Source: Tetrapyrgos nigripes (lineage: Eukaryota > Basidiomycota > Agaricomycetes > Agaricales > Campanellaceae). Taken from it: DNA of 64,000 nucleotides. Position numbers and translations under genes: made by a program. Of the stretch, positions 22,126 through 32,822 are shown in pieces (position 1 is the stretch's first letter; every line of letters begins with the position of its first letter). The stretch spans positions 124,001-188,000 of the forward strand of contig JAACJM010000046.1 of NCBI GenBank assembly GCA_013368315.1, in the 5' to 3' direction. Below the pieces are notes generated by a model that saw only the letters and a program-made list of their open reading frames with translations, searched no databases and was not told the origin of the DNA.

Positions 22126-23063
22126 AGTGGTTCACCTCTAATGACATTTCTTAGTTCAACAAAGCAGCAAGTTGACAATGCCTAGATTAGGAAGTCCCAG
22201 AGTCTATTGCCTCATTCTCTATACTATGTCTCTGTACCACCACCATCTATACATCTGGTCTGAACCTCAATTCCTACAGTTGACAAATCAAATTATCTAT
22301 TGTTACTATTACTTCTAAGTGAATGAGTCCTAACAAAATCTTGAAGTTCCTAGTGCTTCCAGACATGGCAACTCAAACACAAACCACTTTGCAAACCATC
22401 ATCTCCACCAAACTCCACCTAACCCTGGATTTACCACTTGTACCCCATTAGGATAATGAAGTGTGTTCAATTTTTGGTAAATAGACTAATCTTAATTAGC
22501 AACTTAGTACTGCCCAATGCCAGAAGGAACACTACAGGAGTCTTTCCCATATTCTATAGTGATTTAATGTAATAGCAGTAAAGTGATTCTAAATTACTGT
22601 TCAGCTGTAAGAAGACCTTAGTATGTTCAATTAATTATAAAACTAGACTCTCTGAAGCTTATGATTATCCTCAGAGACACACCATCTACTCAGGTCAATG
22701 ACACTGCAAATTCTGAAACTGATCAAAGTACCAGTATGTCTAGATTTCTGTCTGATACTGAAGGATCTTGCTCAATCTAGGATTCTAGTCAACTCAGAAA
22801 AAAACATTCCCATTTCTCCCAGAGCATACATCTTTTATAATCTAGATTCTATTCCATTAGATGGTCAGGAAATCTCAGAAAAACTATTGGGGATGATAGA
22901 ATTTAAGCTGACAACAATAGCAGTGATATTGTAAATACTTATCAAGCATTGACTGTGTACAATCATCTGAATGTCTCTGGAATTATTTACTATGGACTGT
23001 ATATATATGAAAAAAGTCTTTTAGTGGCTAGCTAAGTTGAGATAGTGCAAAAAGACAATGTTC
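22126..23063. other. AT-rich sequence without a recognisable gene
   Basis: Short open stretches only, with no splice chain or known motif. A 29-base stretch at 22172-22200 (GACAATGCCTAGAT core) recurs with a few differences at 53778-53806. Confidence 0.5.
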
Positions 23064-23152
23064 TGAGAAAGGATTGAACTCTTGTCAGAGCGAACTCAAA
23101 ATTTTAGGTAAGCAAATGAGACACTGAAACCACTAAGCCACAAGGCCATGCT
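23064..23152 (-). other. tRNA-like sequence (SINE head or tRNA pseudogene)
   Basis: Minus-strand TGGCTTAGTGG (23140-23130) fits the Pol III A-box consensus fully, and AGAGTTCAATCC near 23083-23071 resembles a B box. Spacing fits a tRNA with a long variable arm. Acceptor and anticodon stems pair poorly, so a functional tRNA is unlikely; a SINE head or pseudogene fits better. Confidence 0.4.
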
Positions 23153-23269
23153 CTTGCTTGCTAACATGATGGCCAAGTCTAATTTTTGAAAAAGAAAAGT
23201 TTTCCCAGGCATTGGTTGCCTCGCGGCACTTGTGAATTGATTTATACAAAGCCACCACATGGCTATCAC

Positions 23270-23498
23270 ATGGCCAGTGGGATTTGCCAGGATTCCTTAG
23301 GATTACACTTGATTATAATCTCAGACTCTTCTCAATGAGAAGAGTCACACTCTTCTCATTGAGTACAGGGCCAGGAAGATTTTGAGATTATTTCAAATCT
23401 TCTCAGACTCTTCTCACTGATGCTTTTTTTAGCAGATTTCAAATCTTCTCACAATATTCTCAGGCTCTTCTCATTGAAAAGAGCTACCTATGCCCGCA
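23270..23498. mobile_element. Half copy of the foldback MITE
   Basis: From GCCAGGATTCCTTAGGATT to AAAGAGCTACCTATGCC this matches the right half of the MITE at 10145-10592. The left half is missing. The surviving half still contains the paired GAGAAGAGTCACACTCTTCTC hairpin region (23337-23361). Confidence 0.75.
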
Positions 23499-24707
23499 GT
23501 GTGGTCAGAATGACCAGGAAGTCAAGACAGAAAGTTAATGGCACTATTAGTACCACCTCACTAGTTGTCTAAGGAAATCAATTGGAAATGATAGGAGACC
23601 AGCTAAATTGATTTTAGACTTAAGCTATCTACTACAAAGTTGCTAGCTTAAGTACTACATCAGAAGTGTATGGGAAGAGATAGGGAACTATCAGAAATGA
23701 AATGGAAACTACTGGAAAGGGTAAAGACAAAGGGAAATGCTCATTGTGTAAAAACACCTTAGAAAAGGAAAAGGAAGGGGAGCACATGGTGCTACTGGAT
23801 ATGAAGTGGAAATGTGGGAAATATGAATGCAAGCTGTCTGGTTAGGTTCCCAGGTTGGAGCTGGTGGCAAATGAAGTCTAAACAGATTTGTGGAGGCTTG
23901 GATATGAATCGGAAATGGAATGGTTTGGAGAACGTGAATAGGGGTAAGAAAGAAAAAGGATTGGAAAGGCATGGAAAGAACATGGAATGGCATGGAGTTT
24001 CAACACTCAAATTGGATATCATGGCATTGAAGCCAAACATACAAATACTATGTGATCTTCAATGGACCACAAGCTAAAGTCTACCTTGACCAGTAAGTCC
24101 AATGTTGGTTCAAATGCCACTATAGAAAGATTGCCTCATCACTTGCCTGCGACTTCAAACCAACCCAACCCAACCCCAAAGGCTTCACCAAGGGCTAGGA
24201 GGCCAATATTCTATATGAGTGGACTGTCAACTGCCAGAACGTTCACCAACACCCACCAGTCAGCCCCTTCACAGACTCTGGTGCCACTCCCAGTCTGACT
24301 GAGTCCTTTTATGTCATTCTTCACAAAGGAGGAGGACCTGATGTATATACCAACTCACTTTTTGGGTTGGTATTCAATGTTGCACAGGAATGAAGCTGCC
24401 ACAGCTTTCATGTCAGCATATGAAAGATCTTTGAACCCCAAGCTTCTAATGACCATTAGTCCAGCCATTCTGAAGCTGTGGCTTTCAAAAGAGAATCTTT
24501 AGACTCCTTTGTATTCTTGGGTTTGACCAGGTGTTTTACAAAGGTTGATCTCTGTTTTTGTAAAAGTCAATTGCCAGTTTTGCAAAAGTTGTACATGTTT
24601 TGAAACTGTCCAGTAATTACCCACATCAGTTAATTCAACAGCTTTGAATAGCTTGGGTAAGATTTTTCAAATTTGACATCATCTTTTTCCATCCGTCGTC
24701 TTATGCT
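23499..24707. other. No confident gene
   Basis: Purine-rich, low-complexity sequence near 23690-24000 (GGAAATG/GGAAAGG runs), then short open stretches around 24062-24500 without splice signals or known motifs. Probably degraded element sequence. Confidence 0.4.
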
Positions 24708-25520
24708 ATGTCAGGACCTGTGCCACCTAAAAAGTGGCAGAAAAGGGAGCAGTTCAACATTCTGTCCAATGTCTCCACCTTCTCTGGACTCAGTGTTTCC
24801 TTCAATGAGCCCAAAGACCTCATCACCAATGTGCCCCACATTTCAGAGGATGGAAGAAGAGTCTACAATACCACCTCAACAGTCCCTAGGCTACATGAAT
24901 GACTCTACACCACCATAGAACCCCAATCCAATTGGGATGACTCTGGGGAAGGATGGGAGGATATTGGGCCAGCAAGAACTCAGTTTCTCTATCAGGTGAA
25001 GAAGGGCCATGTGTCACAAATAGGTTTGAAAAGAAAACTGTTTGCCTTAGTGAATTGTGTAAAGGCTGATCAGGAAATTTTCTTGCTGATGAAATTCACT
25101 CTAAGGATCAACCCATGTAGGTGTATCTTTGTCATAGAGAAGAATACCTGGCTGTGACAATGATTCTCAAGGGCCATGGAGACCACGTCATGGATCAATG
25201 TCTGAAGTGTCCACCTGACCATGAACAAACCACTCCCTTGTTTTGCTGCAAAGATTGCTTCCATGGGGGAATGGTCTGCCAGGATTGTTGTGTTGAACTG
25301 CACAAGAGTATTACACTGCACCACAGAGGTGAGTATCCAAAAGCATCACTTTTGTAAAGGTTGTCAATATTGTGATACTTCTCTTCCTGAATTTTGTAAA
25401 AGTTATTTACATCCTATTGTTTTTGCAGCACTGGAATGGAAAATTCTTTGAGAAAGTCTCCTTGAGAAGACTCAGCCTCATCATTCAGCTGGGGCACTCA
25501 CACTACCCTAAGGAAAACTT
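24708..25520 (+). pseudogene. KDZ transposase N-terminal fragment with Cys cluster
   Basis: 24708-24899 encodes an N-terminal tract (residues like PPKKWQKREQFNILSN). 24900-25120 continues it after a TGA, in the same frame, with residues like LYTTIEPQSNWDDSG. 25121-25330 carries the cluster CLKCPPDHEQ..FCCKDCFHGGMVCQDC..LH typical of KDZ-associated CxC domains. 25428-25515 adds WNGKFFEKVSLRRL. The fragment ends where the gypsy element begins. It would normally be followed by the region retained separately at 6398-7806. Several stops and frame changes show it is dead. Confidence 0.65.
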
Positions 25521-25556
25521 TCTAATTTGACACTCAAACACTTTTTACAAAAAGAA

Positions 25557-25781
25557 AAAACTTGTTTGCCACTCGAGATTCATTAACTTTCTGATGCCAC
25601 TAAAACATTACTTTCTGACACATAATTGAGCAGTTTTACCATATAAGACTCTTTTACATTTATATCCAAAGTTCTTCAACTTTTTCAGGTCAAAAAGACA
25701 AAGAATTGCCACTGGAGTTTTTTTTTGCTTTTTTGAATGACAACGAAAAGCTTTGCCACTCCAGATTCATTAACTTTCTGG
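25557..25781 (+). repeat. Short direct repeat before the gag region
   Basis: TTTGCCACTC[G/C]AGATTCATTAACTTTCTG occurs at about 25568 and again at about 25750, about 185 bases apart. It may be leader-region duplication upstream of the gypsy gag. Confidence 0.55.
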
Positions 25782-26450
25782 GTTGCCTTGGTAGCCCCAC
25801 CAGCTAATCCAGAACCAGAACCCTCAGACTCAGGAGACATGTCATCATCAGTACCAGATGTGTCTAGAGGCACAGGAGAGAGTAGTAAACCCTTAGACTT
25901 CTCTGAGGAACGAAAGGATGCCAAACAATGGCTTACTTTGTTCAACAACTACTTATGATTGGACATTAAACAATACCCAGAAGAACTCAAAAAGGTGGCC
26001 TTATTCCTCTTGTTCTTCAAGGACAGACTTGATGGAGATTGGGCAACAGCACATTTGACAGAGTATGATAATGACTTGGAGAATGACAAAGTAGCAGAAG
26101 CACAAGTGCAGTGGACTATGCTAAAGGGAATTAAGGATCAGTTTAAGGAAGATTTCAAAGCTATTGCTGCAGATGAAGAAGCTTGAGGAAAGATTAAGAA
26201 TGCAAAGATGCAAGGGACAAATTTTTTGACACTTACGGAAGCGACTCAGACTTCAACAACACTGTGTTGTTGGAGTATTATAAGGACGGCCTTCCAGAAA
26301 AGTTGATGAAAGATGTTGGAAAGACCTGGCTGAAACCAAAGGACTTTAAGGAGTACAAGGTGAGAACGATGGACATTTATCTGGAATATATGAACAGGCA
26401 AGATCAAGACGTTGGAACTCCTCTTCCTCTTCCCAATTGACTTCTAACCC
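25737..26450 (+). pseudogene. Ty3/gypsy element 1: Gag remnant
   Basis: Codons at 25880-26185 read as a Gag capsid tract (FSEERKDAKQWLTLFNNYL, then a stop, then KKVALFLLFFKDRLDGDWA and FKEDFKAIAAD). The region then changes frame with stops to about 26450. A zinc knuckle is not clearly retained; 26561-26600 (residues around CACRQPGHMS) may be its trace. Confidence 0.65.
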
Positions 26451-26884
26451 AGGTCCTTCTCAGGGATGAACAGTGGCTAGCATCAACATGCTCATGAATA
26501 CAGAACCAGGTGCTCAATCATCTTTTACTTTTTTGCCCAAGCTGACATCTGCAAATTAGGTGCATGCTTTGCATGCAGACAGCCAGGGCACATGAGCACT
26601 GACAATACCCCAAGATCATCTACATCTCAAAATACCCCTCGTCCCTTTCCTCCTTGTGCTGTCAGGGCAGCTGAAACTTCCACTCCAATTTCTCTATTGT
26701 CATCATCTAGTTTGCCACCTGTAACAGTAGCTCAAGCATCATCATCATCTCATAACATGAATAAGGATATTTTGGACATGGTTAACAGACTCAAAGGCTT
26801 GGAAGGAGAAGAAAAGGAACAAGCCACAGTATATTTAAAGGACAGTATGTCAAAGTTGGATTTTTAAATTATTCCCCTGTTACA

Positions 26885-27531
26885 TTGTCAGGAGGAGTTG
26901 TACAGTATGCTGGACAATATATGAACAATCAATATAGTGAGTGTACCTTCCCTTCAGAATTAAGAATGTCAGCAATTACTTGTAACCAGCAGGTACCCTC
27001 AATAACACTTAAAACTGAACTTATTGGCAAAATTACTGGCAGGAAAATTGATGCAGAAGCTTTAATAGACAGTGGAGCAGAAGGCATAATTATCAACAGC
27101 CATTTTGCACAAGAAAATCACTTGACCCTACTTCCTATCAAGAACCCATTCCCCATACACAATGTTGATGGCTCTGAAAATACCATGGGATGGGTACATC
27201 ACTATACCATTCCAAGGACAAAAGATCATATCACAAGGAACAGGCCAAATTCTATGTTACCAACATTGGAGACCATGATGTAATACTTGGCACTGATTGG
27301 TTAGAAGAACATAATCCAGACATAGACTGGTCATTCTCTCAAGTAGATATGATCAGATGTCCTGAAACATGTACCTTGGAAAATCCCCCAGTCCTTAACC
27401 TACACACTAAACCCAAACTTACCAAACCAACCACTACTGACCCACAGGATCATCACAAGGATTATCAAGTCAAATGTTCAGAACTGATTGGACCATTCAA
27501 ACCAATTGCACAACCAAAAATTGCAGGCTGA
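26885..27531 (+). pseudogene. Ty3/gypsy element 1: aspartic protease region
   Basis: 27040-27110 encodes KIDAEALIDSGAEG, the retroviral-type protease DSGA active site. After a frame shift near 27200 follow DVILGTDWLEEHNPDIDW, the second conserved part (about 27278-27330). The same two parts occur in the minus-strand element at 62525-63075. Confidence 0.75.
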
Positions 27532-27585
27532 AGGCATCGTATTCCCATTTGATCTTTTCATCATACCTCAGGATCTACAACAATT

Positions 27586-28900
27586 TTGACTGAAGAAGAT
27601 TATGGACAAAGGGACATTCCAGGAAAATGGGAATGGGAGGTGATGGAAAGCCTTCTGAGAAAAGAAGAAGAATACCTGACACAAGACATGAAATCACCTG
27701 AGACTCCAGATGTTCACATTCGTGCTGGATTTACCAAGGCTCAAGAACTTGCAGAAGCAGCTAAAGAGGTTAAGAAGGATATACCACTCACAGATAAGAT
27801 TACATCCCAATATCACCAGTTTCTACAAGTCTTTGACAAACTTCAGAACGATTACCAGAACATGGTGACATGCCATTGAGTTGAAGGCAGACTTCGAACC
27901 TTGTCCTTGCAAGACCTACCCCTTATCCCCTATCAAACAAAAGGAACTTGATAATTTTATTGATGAAAACCTAAACAAAGGTCTCCTATGGCAAGTCCTT
28001 TCTTCTTTGTTAAAAAGAAAGATGGAAAGCTACACCCCATACAGGATTATCGCATACTAAACCATGGAACTATAAAAAACAAATACCCTTTACTGCTCAT
28101 ATCATTGGTAGACAAACTCAAGGGGGCACAAGTTTTTTCCAAAATTGATCTTTGATGGGGATATAACAATGTACAAATAAAAAAGAGAGATGAATGAAAG
28201 GTGGCATTTAAAACCAATAGAGGACTCTTTGAACCAACGGTGATGTTTTTTGGTCTTATGAATTCCCCTGCTACATTTCAGGCAATGATGAACACTCTTT
28301 TTAAGGACCTCATCGATTCTGGAAAGGTAATCATCTATATGGACAATATCCTGATCTTTACAGAGACTTTAGAGGAACATTGACAAATGGTCAAGCAGGT
28401 GCTAGTGCGACTTCAAAACAATGATCTTTATGTGAAGCTGGAGAAATGTACCTTTGAAACTGATTGAGTAGAATTCCTAGGTCTGATCATTAAAGGCATT
28501 ACTGAATGGCCAATCCCATGATCAGTCAAGGATATTCAGTCATTCCTTGGGTTTGGAAACTTCTACTGTCAGTTCATAACAGACTTCTCTAAAATTGCCG
28601 GACCACTTTTTGATCTGACCAAGAAGGATGAGCCATGGAAATGGTCTATTGAAACTGAAGAAGCCTTTCAGGCATTCAAAGATGCATTCACTTCCTCACC
28701 TGTGCTCTTAATGCCTGATGACTATGCTACAGGAGGAATTCTAGCTCAACAAGGACCTGACGATAAATGGCACCCAGTTGCATATCTATCAAAATCCCTA
28801 TCTGAAACAGAACAGAATTATGATATTCACAATAAGGAGCTACTGGCAATCATACATGGATTAGAAGCTTGGCGACATTATCTGTTGAAATCTTAACCAA
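27586..28900 (+). pseudogene. Ty3/gypsy element 1: reverse transcriptase and RNase H remnant
   Basis: 27586-27879 is the linker before RT. 27925-28160 keeps the RT start (SPIKQKELDNFI, then HPIQDYR-type and KIDL regions with stops). 28201-28383 keeps fingers/palm residues FKTNRGLFEPTVMFFGLMNSPATFQ and the active-site box IIYMDNIL, where YMDD is expected. 28545-28640 has FLGFGNFYCQFI; 28700-28890 has the RNase H-like SLSETEQNYDIHNKELLAI tract. Many stops and a few frame changes show long decay. Confidence 0.8.
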
Positions 28901-29079
28901 TCACAGAATAGCTCAGAAATTAAGCCGATGACAAGCAAGAATGGCATTATTCCTTACATGATTCGAAGTGCCAGAACAACCTTTTGGTACCATTACCACT
29001 GACTTCATCACAGATCTCCCAGAATGTGATGGCTTTAATACAATCCATGTCACAGTAGATTGATCAACCAAGACAGTGG

Positions 29080-29650
29080 TCATTTCCCCTTGCTGAAAGG
29101 ACATTGGCAGCAACAGCACTATTGATTTACTTTTCAACAACACATGGCAACAATATGGTCTTTGGGACAAGATGATATCAGATTGAGGTCCCCAATTTGC
29201 AAGTCAAGTTATGAGAAGAATATACACTAAGTTGGGTATTACTATCATCTGCAAACAGATGGCAAAACAGAAAGGTTCAATCAGGAACTCAAACAATACT
29301 TATGAACTTTCTGTAATTATTGCCAAGATGATTGGGTCAAATACCTATCATACCACAACACTCAAGTCCATTCAGCCACAGTAAAATCACCATTTGAATT
29401 ACTTCATGGATACCTTCCTCGACTTTTCCCTTCAATCAATCCCTCTTCACACATACCAAAAGTTGAAGAATGCCTCCAGAACTTGGAAGAATTGCATGAA
29501 GAGCTGAAAGTGAGCTGGACAACTGCTGCAGAGTTGATGAAAAGGCAAAACAAAGATCATGTGGAAGGTGCATCAGGAAAAATGCAAATACCTTATAATA
29601 CCACCAAAATACTATATAACCTCCTAGCAAGATGTCAAGCAATTCACTGA
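29080..29650 (+). pseudogene. Ty3/gypsy element 1: integrase remnant
   Basis: Around 29015-29200 weak traces of the catalytic core remain (DGFNTIHVTVD, then SD.GPQFAS with a stop). 29253-29340 has QTDGKTERFNQELKQYL with the catalytic Glu, then YHNTQVHSATVKSPFELLHGY and a helical tail (VEECLQNLEELHEELK). No chromodomain and no LTR could be found after it. Confidence 0.75.
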
Positions 29651-29659
29651 TAATCATTT

Positions 29660-31566
29660 TATTATACCCTCAGACAACATTGATAATAATCCTGAAAAGC
29701 AGAACTAGACTGTGTCTTGTAGTAAGGGATTAGAATAGGAATGGCTATGATAGCTGCTGATACAATACTGAGGAAGGCCATGTTCATAAGGCTGATTTTC
29801 TTGACTTTACTATTGCCCATGCCATGGTATAATTTAAGGATTAGATTCATCTGAGCTTACAGTACAACATGCCGAGTACACATAAATACATACATATACA
29901 GACAATAAGCAGAATGGCATCTGAAGGTGCAGAGGACAGACTAGACCAACACAAGACCCTCTACTTGGCTAGCCTCTTGGAGGCATGAGGAATGAAGAAA
30001 GCAGAGCGCACAAAGGTATTGCATAATGACATTGAAGAGAGTGGCTGTAGCAGTGAGTGATGTGGGGGATGAGTCGGGGGCATATTCAAGATACCTTCGA
30101 GTTGTTGCGTGTTGGCAGTGTTAAAGGGGTTGAAGAGAAGTGGCAACATCAATGACAAGGGTGAAAAATGAGTAAAGTGGGCTTTGGATAAGTAAGAGAT
30201 GACATACAGGCACATGTAACCTAGGATCACCAGGTGTAAGTACATATTGAAGGCAAAAGACAAAAGGCAAGAGGAGGATGACCTTGGGTGATGAACAGAA
30301 AGCCAGAAACAGAAAACAGAGAAGAATGTAGTTACTACAATAGGTACAGACAAATGAGAAAGGGAAAACTCACCAACAAGATGAGCTATCAACCTATCAG
30401 CTTTTGGCTTCTCACACCATCTTGCAGGATGTCTGGTGTGTAGCAGGTGGTAAATCCAATTATGGTTACATTGTACTTCAACAGCATTGTGTGTGACAGA
30501 TGGTCTGCAGAACTAGGTGGGCAGACTGAGGCAGGCAGACTGGCATAGGCATAGTGGGTCCTGAGGAGGAAGCTAGCAGTACCATAGAAAAAGGAGGGGC
30601 AGAGAAAAGGAAAGAGGTAGAGGAAAGAGTGTCATGATCATTGTTCACACCTGAAAGTCTAAAGACAACATACCTCAATGGATGACTGCCTCCAGGCCTA
30701 TTCCCACTACACCTGCTATTCTTGCCTTTGCTTTTGACATCCCTAATGGTGAATTGTGAGTCACTGAAAGTGGGCTCATCAAAAAGGAAGAAACAGGTGA
30801 TTCATATGAGTGGAACTCACCATGAGCATCATGTGTTCAGATTGAAGGGCAGGTACTGGGTACAGCAATGAGGTACTGAGAGTCAGAGGGCCAGGCTGAG
30901 TGTAGAAGGAGGGAAACAACAGTAGAGGAGATGGTGATGGTACGAGCTGAAGAAACAAAATGACGCATCACCAGTTTTGGTGCAGATTTGCAGAGTTTGA
31001 ACTTTGAAACCACGTCATCCATCCATGAGACGACCCAGCTGTTGTCCTCAAAGAGATCACAACATTTCCATATGTTCACTCCCTCATTACTCATCCTTGG
31101 AAGAAGATATCCCTCATATACTTATGTATCTTTTGTAGATATTCATAGATGTCTTTCAATCATAGCACCTGTAGACAACTCATAGACTTAGTTTTTCTCA
31201 GTTTATGTATGCTGTGTGTTTACATTGTGTCTACATTTTTGCATTTGCATTTACGCTTGGCTCACCTTTACATGGTGGGTTTCAGATCCTAAAGGCTAAG
31301 GTAGACAAATTGAAGATGGCCTGCCCTAAATCAATATGTAGTTAGTTATGTAGACTATAATCAATAAATATTCTTTGTGATTTGACATGTCTCAAAAGGA
31401 GCACTGCATCTAAATACAAGTTGGAACTGAGCATTAATGCTCCAGAAAGCCATCTGGGTACTTATTATATCAGAGGCACAATGTACAGAGATCGCTTTGA
31501 AGCTATTGGTTTCTGACCTGTAGCAAGAGACAGACTGATGATTGATCAAATTCCATCAAATATACT
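29660..31566. other. No confident gene; possible minus-strand relics
   Basis: Minus-strand open pieces at 31094-30837 (residues like VSKFKLCKSAPKLVMRHF) and 30392-29961 look faintly protein-like but lack a splice chain or known motif. No plus-strand candidate. Confidence 0.35.
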
Positions 31567-32500
31567 TCATTATCACTGGGTGCAAACAATTGTAAATCCT
31601 CTGCTTTACTGAGGTTTTACAAGAGTATTACACCAAGCCAATCAATATGTAAGACTCCTTGTCATACATTAGTATTACAAGAGACAGAAAAAATTAGAAC
31701 AACGTTGTATGACCATTGTAAGTCACAAAGAAATACCATGGACTTTCAGTGTGACTTGCTGTCACTGTATACCCTTGGTGGATATACTGTGGAATTACAC
31801 AGGAATTTCAGAGTGACTTTTTGTCACAATATGTCATGTAGTAAGACACATAAGAAATACTGGAGTATTTCAGTGTGACAGATAATCACAGTATGACAAA
31901 CAGTAAGGCAAGAGAGATTTACAAAGAACTTACAAGGAAGCAAAATCTGCAGGAAATTTACAAAGTGACAATCAAGTCACAGTAATACACTTGTAAGACT
32001 AGCTGTATTATGAAGGAATTACAAGAAAGATTTGCTACAAACACTGGTAAATCCTCAGCCTTACTGGAGTATTACAAGAGTATTATGGGGAACCAATCAA
32101 TATGTAAGTTGGCTTGACTTACAAGTGTATTACAAAATAGACAAAAAATGAGGACTATTCTGAAAGACCATTGTAAGCTGCAAGGACATACCATGGACTT
32201 TCAGTGTGAGGCTTTGTCACAGTATAGCATTGAAGAGCATACAGTGGAATTACAAGGTGACTTTTTTGTCACAGTATGTCTTCTTGTAAAACAGAACTGA
32301 AATACCAGGGTATTTCAGTGTGAGATAATGTCACAGTAAGACAATTTGTAAACCAAGGAAAATTTACAGAGGACTTACCAGAAGGTAGAACTTGAAAGTC
32401 TTGGGTAAGACTGCTCATATTTACACAGAATTTACGGAGGGACAGCTGTGTCACAGTAATACCCTAGAAAGACTTGTGGTTTTACAAGGGAATTAGAAGA
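31567..32500 (+). repeat. 455-bp imperfect tandem duplication
   Basis: Copy 1 begins near 31591 (GTAAATCCTCTGCTTTACTG) and copy 2 near 32045 (GTAAATCCTCAGCCTTACTG). Shared landmarks keep the same spacing, for example CCATGGACTTTCAGTGTGA at 31737 and 32192. The copies are diverged by many substitutions. No coding frame is open through either. Confidence 0.85.
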
Positions 32501-32588
32501 TGCAGGTTTTAAAAGTCTATCTCGTAAGTCTCTGGAAAAAACCTGCATGCTAAATGGAGAATATACAGTGTGACAGACTGGTCACAGT
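31747..32588. repeat. Array of nine GTGTGAC / GTCACAGT hairpins
   Basis: Nine short hairpins with arms like CAGTGTGAC and GTCACAGTA and a loop of 4-6 bases start at about 31747, 31811, 31871, 31963, 32202, 32255, 32315, 32440 and 32565. Loop bases differ while arms are kept. Eight lie inside the 455-bp tandem copies (four per copy, in matching order) and the ninth lies beyond them. Confidence 0.8.
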
Positions 32589-32822
32589 AAGACACTTGTA
32601 AGTCACAAGACATTACAATGACTTTACTGAAAAGTGACTATTTTGTAAGTCATCATGTATATCCAATGGACTTACAAGAGACTTGTTGGATGGATTTGCA
32701 GTGCATGTCAATTAAGTAATACAGAAGGGCTTACTGAAAATTTATAGGATGTAATACAATGAATTCATTCAACCAGGTCAATTAAATGTCACTAAATATA
32801 AATAGACAGCTCAGGCTGGACT

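Noticed and set aside
23064..23152. Functional tRNA gene
   Set aside because: Acceptor and anticodon stems do not pair adequately.
31747..32588. CRISPR-like reading of the hairpin array
   Set aside because: Spacing is irregular, repeats are imperfect, the array follows a 455-bp duplication, and the genome is eukaryotic.
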